This document shows, piece by piece, positions 25,826 through 33,794 of a stretch of 43,776 nt of DNA. The stretch lies in contig NZ_JFCB01000046.1 of the NCBI RefSeq assembly GCF_000725125.1, positions 1 to 43,776 of the forward strand, in the 5' to 3' direction. How positions within the stretch are numbered: position 1 is the stretch's first letter; every line of letters starts with the position of its first letter. The stretch comes from Streptomyces toyocaensis (GTDB lineage Bacteria > Actinomycetota > Actinomycetes > Streptomycetales > Streptomycetaceae). Made by a program: the position numbers and the translations under genes. Under the pieces are notes generated by a model. It made no database searches, was not told the origin of the DNA, and worked only from the letters and a program-made list of their open reading frames with translations.

Positions 25826-25986
25826 GGGGTGACCTTATGCGCCGCGCATCTGATTGCTCATCAGAATGTCGGAAGAACACTCACCAGCACGTGCTCTGGG
25901 CGAGGACGGCACCCATCGGGCGGGCTTTCCCTGTCAGGCCCACGTGATCACGTCGGAGCCGCGACCTCGCCCTCCTCTCCTCAGTT

Positions 25987-26139
25987 CTATGCCTCGGCGG
26001 GCAGCGCGGGGAACACCACCACCGAGCCGTCCCGATCGCGCGCGATCTCGATGGCCACGTCCGCCGGGCGGCCACCTGCCGAGCGCACTTCCCCCCCCGA
26101 AGCCCGCAGGGCGGCGATGTCAGTGAGGACTGCCACCAT
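25987..26139 (-). CDS. Possible small protein divergent from the SMI1 gene
   Basis: 50 residues from an ATG at 26137-26139 on the minus strand. The peptide (LTDIAALRASGGEVRSAG, then RPADVAIEIARDRDGSVVVFPALPAEA) has a regular alpha-beta pattern and strong GC3. There is no ribosome site and only six bases lie between its ATG and the divergent SMI1 ATG, so both transcripts would have to be leaderless or it begins elsewhere. It has no recognised family. Spurious open frame in GC-rich DNA is the alternative. Confidence 0.35.
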   Translation of the reverse strand: MVAVLTDIAALRASGGEVRSAGGRPADVAIEIARDRDGSVVVFPALPAEA

Positions 26140-26145
26140 CGGCGC

Positions 26146-28047
26146 ATGAACGACAACGGGTTCGACTGGGGTACGTTCCTGCGGCGTTGGCGGGACGAGT
26201 GGGTGCCGAGCGAGGACGAGGCGATGGAGCTGGCGGAGGGTGACGTGACCCTCGCCGAGCTGAGACTGGAGTCGCCGCCGGCGTCCGAGGCGGAGGTGGC
26301 CGACGCCGAGCGGCGTCTGGGCACCCGGCTGCCGCCGTCCTACCGGGCGTTCCTCCTGGCGAGCAACGGCTGGCGGCTGCACGACGATTCGATCTACCGG
26401 CTGGGCGCGGCACACGAGATCGGCTGGTTCGGGGATCCGTTCGGCATGACGCCGATGTACCGGGAGAGCCTGGACGAGCGGGCGACCGAGCAGCAGGTGC
26501 TGCTCGCCGGGATGTGGGAGCGCGCGCTGCAGCTGGAGACCGACTCCGACATGTCCTACGCGCTGCTGGACCCGGGTGACACCGACGAGGACGGCGAGTG
26601 GGCGCTGTACGTCTACCACGGCTGGAGCGGTGAGTACCCGGCCCGGTATCCGTCGTTCCATGCCTACATGCGGCGCCGGTACGAGTCCTTCCACGCCGAC
26701 CGTGCGCAGCTCCCGGACTTCGTCAACGACACCACCCGCGCCCGGGACGCCGACGTCGCGCGGGCGCGGGAGGACGCGCTGAGCGGGAGGTGGGAGGCCG
26801 CACGGGACCTGCTCGCCGACGCGCAGCGCTACGGGCGGCCGGGAGCCTGGGGGATGCTGCGACAGCTCGACACGCTGTCGCAGGGCTACGGGTCCAGGAA
26901 CGCGAGCTTCGGCGGGCTCGTCGCCGATCCGCGCTGTACGGACGAGCTGGTGCCCGTCCTGGCTCTCGCTCATGTGCGGGACAGCCGTCCCGGCGGTCCC
27001 GCCCGCCCTTTCGCACTGGGCGCCGAGACCGACGACGGCGTCCAGGCATCCGCCGACGAAATCCTCGCCCGGGTGCGCGACGGCTCCTATCGCTACACAC
27101 CGGACGGCGCCTTCGGACGGGCGGTGGCCGAGGCGCGGGAGGCGGCGCGGTGGGGGGACACGGACACCGCGTGGCGGGTGATCCGCGCCGCGCTGCCGTC
27201 GTGGTCGCCGCCCGGGCCGGAGCTGCTGGCACCGCTCGGTCTGCTGGCCGACCCGGTCCTGGGGCCGGTGGTGACGCGAGAGCGGGGGCTGGAGCTGCTG
27301 GCCACGCCCCGGGCAGGCCGTACGGGCGCGGTGCCCGAGCCGGTGCCGGACCTGGATCCGCCGGGGCTGTGCTGGCTGGCGGGGCCCCAGCGGTGGAACG
27401 CCCCGCACGGCTCCTACCGATGTCTGTGGGTGGAGGGCACGGAGCCGGAGGCGTTGCCCGGCCTGGTCGGGGAGGACGGGGGTGCGGGCCTGACCGCTCC
27501 GCCCAGCCGTCCCGCCGGGTGGTTCCCCTACGACGTCAGGCAGCGCGACGACTCGGCGCCGTGGGAGGACCGGGCCGTGATGGCGGTGGGCCGGACGGGC
27601 TCCGGGTGGGCGTTCGGCTTCGACACGGCCCCGCGGACGTCGGAGCCCCGCACCTTCTTCGTCTCCCCGGCCGCCGGCGCCTCGCACGGCGGACGCGCGG
27701 TGGTGGTGTGGGTACGCCGCGGTCGCGACGACACCCCGGCGGTGTTCCACCTCTCGGTCGCCGAGCGGGGTGAGGAGCTGTACGCGTACACGCTGCGCGG
27801 CACGGACGTCGAACGCTCGGGGCAGGTGCCCGCGGCCCTCGATCCGGAGCGGGTCCTGAACGGGGTCGACGACGCCGACCGCGAGCGGTGCCTGCTGGCC
27901 GCGCTGGAGGGAGAGTTCGGACTCTCCCTGCCCCGGCACGCGCTGACCGAGGGAATCCTGCCGCACCTGACCACGCGGTCCTGGAACCGCGCACCTGGGG
28001 AGGGTGAGGCGTACGCGTACGTGACCGTCCGCGTCGGGAGCCGGTGA
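26146..28047 (+). CDS. SMI1/KNR4 family protein with large C-terminal extension
   Basis: 633 residues. Residues about 30-195 form a SMI1/KNR4 domain (SEAEVADAERRLGTRLPPSYRAFLLASNGWRLHDDSIYRLG, then WALYVYHGWSGEYPARYPSFHAYMRRRYESF). These domains act as immunity proteins to polymorphic toxins and as general protein-binding modules. The remaining 440 residues, not typical of the family, comprise a helical region (RDADVARAREDALSGRWEAARDLLADAQRYGRPGAWGML) and a beta-rich C-terminal part (WFPYDVRQRDDSAPWEDRAVMAVGRTGSGWAFGFDT). No Shine-Dalgarno precedes the ATG; CACCAT at -12 to -7 could be a leaderless -10. No toxin gene is nearby. Confidence 0.88.
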   Translation: MNDNGFDWGTFLRRWRDEWVPSEDEAMELAEGDVTLAELRLESPPASEAEVADAERRLGTRLPPSYRAFLLASNGWRLHDDSIYRLGAAHEIGWFGDPFGMTPMYRESLDERATEQQVLLAGMWERALQLETDSDMSYALLDPGDTDEDGEWALYVYHGWSGEYPARYPSFHAYMRRRYESFHADRAQLPDFVNDTTRARDADVARAREDALSGRWEAARDLLADAQRYGRPGAWGMLRQLDTLSQGYGSRNASFGGLVADPRCTDELVPVLALAHVRDSRPGGPARPFALGAETDDGVQASADEILARVRDGSYRYTPDGAFGRAVAEAREAARWGDTDTAWRVIRAALPSWSPPGPELLAPLGLLADPVLGPVVTRERGLELLATPRAGRTGAVPEPVPDLDPPGLCWLAGPQRWNAPHGSYRCLWVEGTEPEALPGLVGEDGGAGLTAPPSRPAGWFPYDVRQRDDSAPWEDRAVMAVGRTGSGWAFGFDTAPRTSEPRTFFVSPAAGASHGGRAVVVWVRRGRDDTPAVFHLSVAERGEELYAYTLRGTDVERSGQVPAALDPERVLNGVDDADRERCLLAALEGEFGLSLPRHALTEGILPHLTTRSWNRAPGEGEAYAYVTVRVGSR

Positions 28048-28109
28048 CGCGGGGGCACGCGCGCGGGTGGGTGCCGGGCCGGCACCGGGCTCCGCGGCCC
28101 TCCGGCGGA

Positions 28110-29234
28110 TCAGGTCCGCTCGGGCTCCCGCCCCCTGGTCGTGACCACGGTGCGGAGCATCGCCAGGAAGACCGTGGTCCAGGCGGTGAGGGCGACCCAG
28201 AGCCAGGCCTGGCCGATCCATTCCACGATGGGGAGGTCGTCGGCCCGGCCGAGGTACATGCCGGCGACGGCGTACATGCCGAGGGGGAAGACGATGCTCC
28301 ACCAGGTGGGCTCGTAGGTGAGGGGCACCCGGTGGACGTGGTGGCGCCAGACGCCGACCGCGATCAGGACGGGGACGAGCCAGGTCGCGAAGCACCAGAA
28401 GACGACCGACATGCCCGCCACCAGACCCCGCACCGCGTCGACCATGGGGGCGCTCTCCATCTCCACGATGCGCGCGCCCGCGACCACGGTGATGGCGACC
28501 GCGCCCATGGAGACCCAGTAGGGCGGGTCGAGCTCGCGCGGTTCGAGGGGGTACAGCATCAGGCGGAGCGAGACGAAGATCGCGGACGCGGCGTAGAGGA
28601 CGCAGCCGACCGACCAGGAGAAGACCGCGACGACGGCCAGCCCCTGGCGTGCGGCCTCGTAGTGGGGTTCCAGGGTCGCGGCGGCCACGGCGACCGACTG
28701 ACTGGCGACCACCCAGACGAACCAGGTTCCGTTGGCGGCCGCCACGACCAGGCGTTCGCTGCGGCCGAGGACCGCCGCCCAGGGAATGGTGTAGCCGAGG
28801 ACCAGCCAGGTGAGCGCGGCGGTCACGAGGAGGACGGCGGCGGGGACGAAGTGGCCCTGGCCTGCCAGGCCGACGGCGAAGACGTCGGTGCCCGCCACGA
28901 AGGTGAAGAAGAGGAACGCCTTACGGGTGTCGTGGGCGTCCGCGGCGAGTTCACGGCGGTGCGCGACGAAACGCCAGATGGTGAGGACCACCAGCAGGGC
29001 GTACTCGGCGCCGGTGAGCAGGAGCAGCGACTGGGCCGGCAGGGTCCAGCCGCGCAGTTGGCAGCCGACGGAGAGGATGCCGGTGGCCATGACGAGGGCG
29101 AAGTACCCGGGGGACAGACGCGCCGGTGTCAGTCCGGCGAGTCGGGAGGACGGGGGCGGGGACGTGGAGAGCACCCAGGCACCGTATGCGAACGGGGCTC
29201 CGCCGCCCGGGGACCTCCGGTCCTCCGTGCGCAC
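28110..29234 (-). CDS. TehA/SLAC1-type (TDT family) tellurite-resistance/dicarboxylate carrier
   Basis: 374 residues if started at the GTG at 29234; a GTG at 29174 (VLSTSPPPSSRLAG) would give 354. About ten transmembrane segments begin at LSPGYFALVMATGILSVGCQLRGW, the typical SLAC1/TehA first helix (P-G-Y-F-A-x-x-M-A-T-G). Later helices include WAAVLGRSERLVVAAANGTWFVWVVASQSVAVAAATL and WSIVFPLGMYAVAGMYLGRADDLP. The family includes plant and bacterial anion channels and Mae1-type malate carriers, so it probably moves small anions. The last residues are basic. It is convergent with the SMI1 gene, with 60 bases between. Confidence 0.9.
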   Translation of the reverse strand: MRTEDRRSPGGGAPFAYGAWVLSTSPPPSSRLAGLTPARLSPGYFALVMATGILSVGCQLRGWTLPAQSLLLLTGAEYALLVVLTIWRFVAHRRELAADAHDTRKAFLFFTFVAGTDVFAVGLAGQGHFVPAAVLLVTAALTWLVLGYTIPWAAVLGRSERLVVAAANGTWFVWVVASQSVAVAAATLEPHYEAARQGLAVVAVFSWSVGCVLYAASAIFVSLRLMLYPLEPRELDPPYWVSMGAVAITVVAGARIVEMESAPMVDAVRGLVAGMSVVFWCFATWLVPVLIAVGVWRHHVHRVPLTYEPTWWSIVFPLGMYAVAGMYLGRADDLPIVEWIGQAWLWVALTAWTTVFLAMLRTVVTTRGREPERT

Positions 29235-29299
29235 GGACGCACACGGAGGCGCACGGACGCGCGCGGCCCGGAGGCGGGCCGGGCCGTCGGGCCGTACCG

Positions 29300-29809
29300 T
29301 CAGGCGGCCTCGTGGATGACGAGTTTGAACTCCGCCAGGACGATCTTGCGGGCCACCGTGTCGTCATGGGTGGCGCGGAGGGCCAGGGGGACGGCCGGGT
29401 CGACGAAGAGGCCCCACTGCTTCGTCCAGCACTGCATGCCGGGGCTGGGCGGCCGGTGTTCCGTCGCCGTGGTGTCGTTGGGCGACGGGGTGAGGCCGAG
29501 CGGGTCCCGGACGAACTGGTCCCGCAGTTCGTCGTACCCTCCCGCCTCCCACTGGATCATCGCGTACAGCGTGCCCCAGCCGGCCGTGCTGGGCCATATG
29601 AGCCCGGAGCGGTCGTCCGTGTCCCAGCTCGTGACCACGTAGCCGTCCGGCTGTTCGACCTGGTGCATGGCGAAGCGGTCGGTGGACTCGGCGGCCCCGA
29701 ACGGGAACCTGATGACGGTGTAGGGGCTGTTCGCGGGGATGGACTGCGGGGTGTCCCGCTTCAGCGAGCAGACCTGGACCCCGGATGATGCGGTCGCATG
29801 GGTGGACAT
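29300..29809 (-). CDS. Hypothetical protein
   Basis: 169 residues from the ATG at 29807-29809; the ribosome site is weak (GAAAG). The protein is soluble and Trp/Asp-rich (SPYTVIRFPFGAAESTDRF, YVVTSWDTDDRSGLIWPSTAGWGTLYAMIQWEAGGYDELRDQFVRDPLGL, then GMQCWTKQWGLFVDPAVPLALRATHD). It is a single globular beta-rich domain with no transmembrane segment or signal. GC3 is high and the reading frame is well formed, so the gene is real. I do not recognise the family. It is divergent from the lipoprotein gene and 65 bases from the TehA-type gene. Confidence 0.75.
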   Translation of the reverse strand: MSTHATASSGVQVCSLKRDTPQSIPANSPYTVIRFPFGAAESTDRFAMHQVEQPDGYVVTSWDTDDRSGLIWPSTAGWGTLYAMIQWEAGGYDELRDQFVRDPLGLTPSPNDTTATEHRPPSPGMQCWTKQWGLFVDPAVPLALRATHDDTVARKIVLAEFKLVIHEAA

Positions 29810-29898
29810 GCTTTCAGGTATGCCCGTCAGCGGTTGATTCGATGTCGCCGCCGCAGCACTGCGGACGCCCGGTCGTGCGGGGCAATCGGGGATCAATT

Positions 29899-29917
29899 CG
29901 GTTGTCGCGTACAACCG
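29899..29917. promoter_or_regulatory. 19-bp inverted repeat, TetR-type operator candidate
   Basis: CGGTTGT (29899-29905), CGCGT, ACAACCG (29911-29917) is a perfect 7-5-7 inverted repeat. It lies between the divergent hypothetical gene and the lipoprotein gene, 61 bases before the probable lipoprotein start. The layout suits a TetR or GntR dimer. Confidence 0.45.
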
Positions 29918-29977
29918 TTCGGGTCGAGGATCGGTCTTACGGGTGACCGCTCTGGTCGCATTCACGAGGAGACCGTC

Positions 29978-31072
29978 ATTTCCGCCATACGCAAGACCCT
30001 GACCGCCACCGCCGTCGCCACCGCGGTCCTGGCCGGTTCCGCCGCCTGCGGCACCGTGGAGAACCTGTCCGCCGGGCAGAAGCTCGACCAGGCCTTCGAC
30101 AGGCTCGGTGAGGAGCGTTCCCTCAGCTTCGAGCTGGACCTGGACACCGACGTCGCGTCGCTGAAGGCGCTGGACGCCGAGTTGGCCGAGCCGGGCGAGG
30201 AGATGCCCGACGAGGTCGCCGAACTGCTCAGCGACGCGCGGATCTCCGTCTCCGTCCAGTCGAAGAAGCCGCTGGAGAAGTCCGTCGAGACGGACATCAG
30301 CGCCATGGTGATGAAGTTCAGCGGCACCGACGGTGATCTCTTCGAGTACCGGCTGGTCGGCGACTGGACCTACCTCCGCGTCGACGCGGAGGCGCTCGGG
30401 AGGATGTCCGGCAGCCCCATGCCGTCGGCCGACGAACTGCCCGACAGCGCTGGTGCGTTCAAGAAACTCCTCGCCGGTGAGTGGCTCAAGGTGTCGACGA
30501 AGGAGCTGGAGGAGAACCGCGAGCGGATGTCGGGGGCGGAGGACGGCGGGGCCGGTGAGCCCTCGGCGGAGCCCACCCTCGACGCCAAGACACAGAAGAA
30601 GCTGGTGAAGGCGCTGCGCCAGGTCGTCGCCCAGGAGGTCGACTTCACGACGTCCGGCGGGTCGGACGGCACCGAGCACATCAAGGCCACGGCCCCCTTC
30701 CGCACGCTGATGACCGAGCTGTTCGACGAGCTGCGCCCGGTGCAGAAGGAACTGCCGGCGGGGGCCGAACTGCCGACGGCCAAGGACTTCGCGGGCGCTC
30801 CGAACGAGAAGGTCACGGCGGACTTCACCTTGAAGAACGGCGAGCTGACCGAGGTGTCCCTGGACCTGGCGAAGCTGGCGGAGACGGCGAAGGTCAAGAA
30901 GCTCGCGCTGGTGCTGCGCGTGGGCAGGGGTGAGAAGGCCACGGCTCCGGCGGGAGCCACCGAGGTGCACATGGACGAGATCATGGACAGCCTCCTGGGC
31001 GGCGCCGGGGCCGCGTTCGGGGACGAGGGGTTCGGCGAGGACGGGTTCGTGGAGGACTACCCGCAGGGCTGA
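29978..31072 (+). CDS. Secreted lipoprotein, probable ATT start codon
   Basis: 364 residues. The open frame has no ATG, GTG or TTG near the correct N-terminus. The only place where a Shine-Dalgarno (GAGGAG, six bases away) precedes a lipoprotein signal is an ATT at 29978-29980. From there the sequence MSAIRKTLTATAVATAVLAGSAACG is a standard Sec lipoprotein signal with lipobox Ser-Ala-Ala-Cys24. The mature part is Lys/Glu/Leu-rich with repeated short beta-hairpin units (FEYRLVGDWTYLRVD; ISVSVQSKKPLEKSVETDI; FTTSGGSDGTEHIKATAPFR), ending in an acidic tail. It resembles LppX/LprG-like or uncharacterised Streptomyces lipoproteins. Function unknown. Confidence 0.8.
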   Translation: MSAIRKTLTATAVATAVLAGSAACGTVENLSAGQKLDQAFDRLGEERSLSFELDLDTDVASLKALDAELAEPGEEMPDEVAELLSDARISVSVQSKKPLEKSVETDISAMVMKFSGTDGDLFEYRLVGDWTYLRVDAEALGRMSGSPMPSADELPDSAGAFKKLLAGEWLKVSTKELEENRERMSGAEDGGAGEPSAEPTLDAKTQKKLVKALRQVVAQEVDFTTSGGSDGTEHIKATAPFRTLMTELFDELRPVQKELPAGAELPTAKDFAGAPNEKVTADFTLKNGELTEVSLDLAKLAETAKVKKLALVLRVGRGEKATAPAGATEVHMDEIMDSLLGGAGAAFGDEGFGEDGFVEDYPQG

Positions 31073-31088
31073 GGGCCCGCCGTCAGCC

Positions 31089-31119
31089 GCGTCCCGGTCC
31101 GCGCACCGGACCGGGACGC
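31089..31119. terminator. 12-bp hairpin between convergent genes
   Basis: GCGTCCCGGTCC (31089-31100) pairs with GGACCGGGACGC (31108-31119) around a 7-nt loop. It lies 16 bases after the lipoprotein stop and 62 bases after the ABC operon's end, so it can serve both. Confidence 0.8.
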
Positions 31120-31181
31120 CGTGCCCGGCCGGGCCGTGTCCTCGCCGGACGGCAGCGGACCGTCGCGAAGGGCGGCTCCGT

Positions 31182-31871
31182 TCAGCCGGGCGTCCGGACC
31201 GGCATCGGCGCACGCTTCGGCGTGACCGTGTCCCAGTGGACCGTGCGGTCGCACCACCGGTTCAGCAGGAGCCGGTCGTGGCCGACCGCCAGCAGGCCGG
31301 CTCCCGTCGCGGTGCGGTAGTCCTCGACGGCACGCACCAGCGCCGCCGTCGTCGACGCGTCCAGCATCGCCGTCATCTCGTCGCAGACGAGCCAGCGGGG
31401 GCGCAGCACCAGCGCGCGGGCCAGGCAGGCGCGCTGGAGCTGCCCGTCGCTCACCTCGTGGGGGCGGCGGGTGAGCAGGTCGGGGGTCAGGCCGACGGTG
31501 CCGGCGAGTTCGGCCACGCGCTCGGGGACCGAGGAGCGCCGGCCCGTCGCGCGCAGGGGTTCCGCGATCAGGTCGGTGAGGCGCAGGCGGGGGTCGGCGG
31601 AGAGTCGGGGCTGCTGGAAGACCACGCCGACGGCGGTGCGCTGGGCGCGGGGTGCGCGGTGGCGGTAGCGGTGTACGGGGGCGCCGTCGAGGACGACGTG
31701 CCCGGAGTCCGGGCGGTGGAGGAGGGCGGTGACCCTGGCGAGGGTGGACTTGCCGCAGCCGCTGGGGCCCAGCAGGCCCACGGCCTCGCCGGGGGCGACG
31801 GTGAGGGTCGCGTTCCGTACGACGGGGGCGCGGCGGTCGTAGCCGGCGGTGACGTCGCGCAGTTCAAGCAC
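31182..31871 (-). CDS. ABC transporter ATP-binding protein, DppF/NikE-like
   Basis: 229 residues from a GTG at 31869-31871 with GGAGGACC upstream. Walker A is GPSGCGKST and Walker B WLVCDEMTAMLD. The signature is VSDGQLQ instead of LSGGQ, and Walker B carries Met-Thr in place of Pro-Thr, which is unusual. The length lacks the C-terminal oligopeptide/HPY tail found in the first ATPase. The start overlaps the preceding gene's stop by eight bases. It is the last gene of the five-gene import operon and supplies one of the two ATPase halves. Confidence 0.93.
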   Translation of the reverse strand: MLELRDVTAGYDRRAPVVRNATLTVAPGEAVGLLGPSGCGKSTLARVTALLHRPDSGHVVLDGAPVHRYRHRAPRAQRTAVGVVFQQPRLSADPRLRLTDLIAEPLRATGRRSSVPERVAELAGTVGLTPDLLTRRPHEVSDGQLQRACLARALVLRPRWLVCDEMTAMLDASTTAALVRAVEDYRTATGAGLLAVGHDRLLLNRWCDRTVHWDTVTPKRAPMPVRTPG

Positions 31872-32910
31872 GGAGGTCCTCCGGGGTGGGGGCCGGAAGC
31901 GGATGGTGGCAGGCGACCGGGCCGGTGAAGGGCGGGAGCGCCGTGCAGGCGTCCGTGGCGCGGTCGCAGCGGGCGGCGAAGGCACAGCCGTCGGGGAGGC
32001 CGCCCAGTTCGGGGGGCAGTCCGGGGATCGGGGTGAAGGACCGGTCCGGGAGGGCCTCCAGCAGGCCCCGGCTGTAGGGGTGGCGGGGGCCCGGGGAGCC
32101 GAAGAAGGTGTCCGCCCCGGTCAGTTCGACGATGCGGCCCGCGTACATGACCGCGACCCGGTCGGCGATGCGCTCCGCCGCTGCCAGGTCGTGCGTGATC
32201 ATCAGCAGGGCGCGGTCGGCGTCGATGTGGCGGCGCAGTTCGTCGACGGTGTGGTCGACCAGGTCGCGGTCCAGCCCGGTGGTGGGTTCGTCGGCCAGCA
32301 GCAGGGGTGCGTCGCCGATGAGGGCGAGGGCGGTGGCGGCCCGCTGGGCGAGGCCGCCGGAGAGCTCGTGGGGGTGCCGGTCGAGGTGGTCCCTCGGGAA
32401 ACCGGCGCGTGCGGCGGCCCGTTCGGCCGCCGAGCGCAGAGCCGCGCGTCCCCGGACGCCGGTGAGCTGGGCGACCGTCTCCTCCATCTGGGATCGGATG
32501 GTGCGTACGGGGGTGAGGTGCGCGGCGGGGCTCTGCGGGATGAGGCCGACGCGGCGGCCCCGTACCGTGCGGGCGAGCGTGGGTTCACCGGCGGTCAGCA
32601 GGTCCAGCTCGCCGAGCAGCGCGCCGCCCGAGGTCTGCGCGTTGGCGGGCAGCAGCCCCAGCAGGGCGGAGGCCAGGACGGACTTGCCGCAGCCGCTCTC
32701 GCCGATCAGGACGAGGCACTCGCCGGGTGCCACGTCGAACCGCGCGTCGGTGACGGCGGCGATCCGGCGCCCGCCCGGCAGCAGGAAACGCACGGACAGT
32801 CCGCGGACCGACAGCACGGGAGGCCGCTCGGCCGGCGCGGCGTCGACCGCCGACGCGGCAGGCGGCTCGGGCGCGGCTTCGGCCGCCCGTGCGGGAGGTC
32901 GCTCGGTCAC
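31864..32910 (-). CDS. ABC transporter ATP-binding protein, DppD/NikD-like
   Basis: 348 residues. The GTG at 32908-32910 overlaps the permease stop by four bases (GTGA). Walker A is GESGCGKSV, signature LSGGLAQ (Leu for Gln at the last Gly-Gln position), Walker B LLLADEPTTGLD, H-loop MITHD. The C-terminal HPY-type region (IPGLPPELGGLPDGCAFAARCDRATDACTALPPF, then ACHHPL) with Cys-7-Cys-6-Cys-9+-Cys can bind an Fe-S cluster in this family. A long Ala/Pro/Glu N-terminal extension (about 35 residues) precedes the domain. Confidence 0.93.
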   Translation of the reverse strand: MTERPPARAAEAAPEPPAASAVDAAPAERPPVLSVRGLSVRFLLPGGRRIAAVTDARFDVAPGECLVLIGESGCGKSVLASALLGLLPANAQTSGGALLGELDLLTAGEPTLARTVRGRRVGLIPQSPAAHLTPVRTIRSQMEETVAQLTGVRGRAALRSAAERAAARAGFPRDHLDRHPHELSGGLAQRAATALALIGDAPLLLADEPTTGLDRDLVDHTVDELRRHIDADRALLMITHDLAAAERIADRVAVMYAGRIVELTGADTFFGSPGPRHPYSRGLLEALPDRSFTPIPGLPPELGGLPDGCAFAARCDRATDACTALPPFTGPVACHHPLPAPTPEDLRA

Positions 32911-33794
32911 AGCATCAGCTCCGATCGGCGGCGGGGGTTGATCCGCTCGCGCCAGACGCCGGCGAGGCCGGCGACGGCGAGGGTGGGGATGATCAGGAAC
33001 AGGCCGGGGAAGAGGGTCGGCCACCACTGCCCGGCGAGCAGCGAGCCGCGGGCATCCTGGATGAGGGTGCCGAGGCTCGCCGTGTGGGTGGGCAGGCCCA
33101 GCCCCAGGAACGACAGGGCCGACTCGTGCCACATGGCGTGCGGGACCATCAGGACCGCGGCGAGACCCGCCTGGGGCAGTACGGCGGGCAGCAGGTGGCG
33201 CACCGTCACCCGCCACCGGGAGGCGCCGCCGGAGACGGCCGCGTCGATGTAGGGGCGGGAGCGCAGCGAGAGGACCTCGGCGCGGACGATCCGGGCGGTG
33301 GACAGCCAGTGGGTGAGGGCGACGGAGACCACCACCGGCCAGACGCCGGGCCGGAACATGGCGACGACGAAGATGCCCAGCAGCAGGTGGGGGACGGAGG
33401 ACAGGGTGTCGACCATGCGCATGACCATCCGGTCGGCCCAGCCGCCCAGCGCCCCGGCGGTGGCGCCGACGGCTGTGCCGATCAGGGTGGCGGTGAACGC
33501 GGCCACGACACCCACCAGCAGGGACACCCTGAGCCCGTGGACGCAGCGCAGGAGCAGGTCGCGGCCCATGTCGTCGGTGCCGAAGGGGTGGGTCGGACTG
33601 GGGGGCAGGAGTTCGGCCGCGAGGTCGACGGCCTGCTGGTCGAGCCGTACCAGCGGCGGTACCAGCAGGACCGCGAGGACCGCCACGGCGATCAGGGCGG
33701 CGGACACGCGCAGGCGGAGGGTGTGGGTGGAGCGGCGGGCGGCACCGTGCGTGCGCGACGCCGTCACCGCGGTGACGTCAGCCATGGGGGTCAC
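32907..33794 (-). CDS. ABC transporter permease, DppC/NikC-like
   Basis: 295 residues; the GTG at 33794 overlaps the upstream permease stop (GTGA). After a short cytoplasmic start (MTPMADVTAVTASRTHGAARRS) there are six transmembrane helices. The loop PTHPFGTDDMGRDLLLRCVHGLRVSLLVG is diagnostic for the DppC/OppC family. The EAA loop is AAVSGGASRWRVTVRHLLPAVLPQ. It forms the channel with the DppB-like permease. Confidence 0.95.
   Translation of the reverse strand: MTPMADVTAVTASRTHGAARRSTHTLRLRVSAALIAVAVLAVLLVPPLVRLDQQAVDLAAELLPPSPTHPFGTDDMGRDLLLRCVHGLRVSLLVGVVAAFTATLIGTAVGATAGALGGWADRMVMRMVDTLSSVPHLLLGIFVVAMFRPGVWPVVVSVALTHWLSTARIVRAEVLSLRSRPYIDAAVSGGASRWRVTVRHLLPAVLPQAGLAAVLMVPHAMWHESALSFLGLGLPTHTASLGTLIQDARGSLLAGQWWPTLFPGLFLIIPTLAVAGLAGVWRERINPRRRSELML

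Noticed and set aside
28070..28086. GGTGCC-GGGCC-GGCACC hairpin between the SMI1 and TehA-type genes
   Set aside because: Only a 6-bp stem; too short to call a terminator with confidence in 72% GC DNA.
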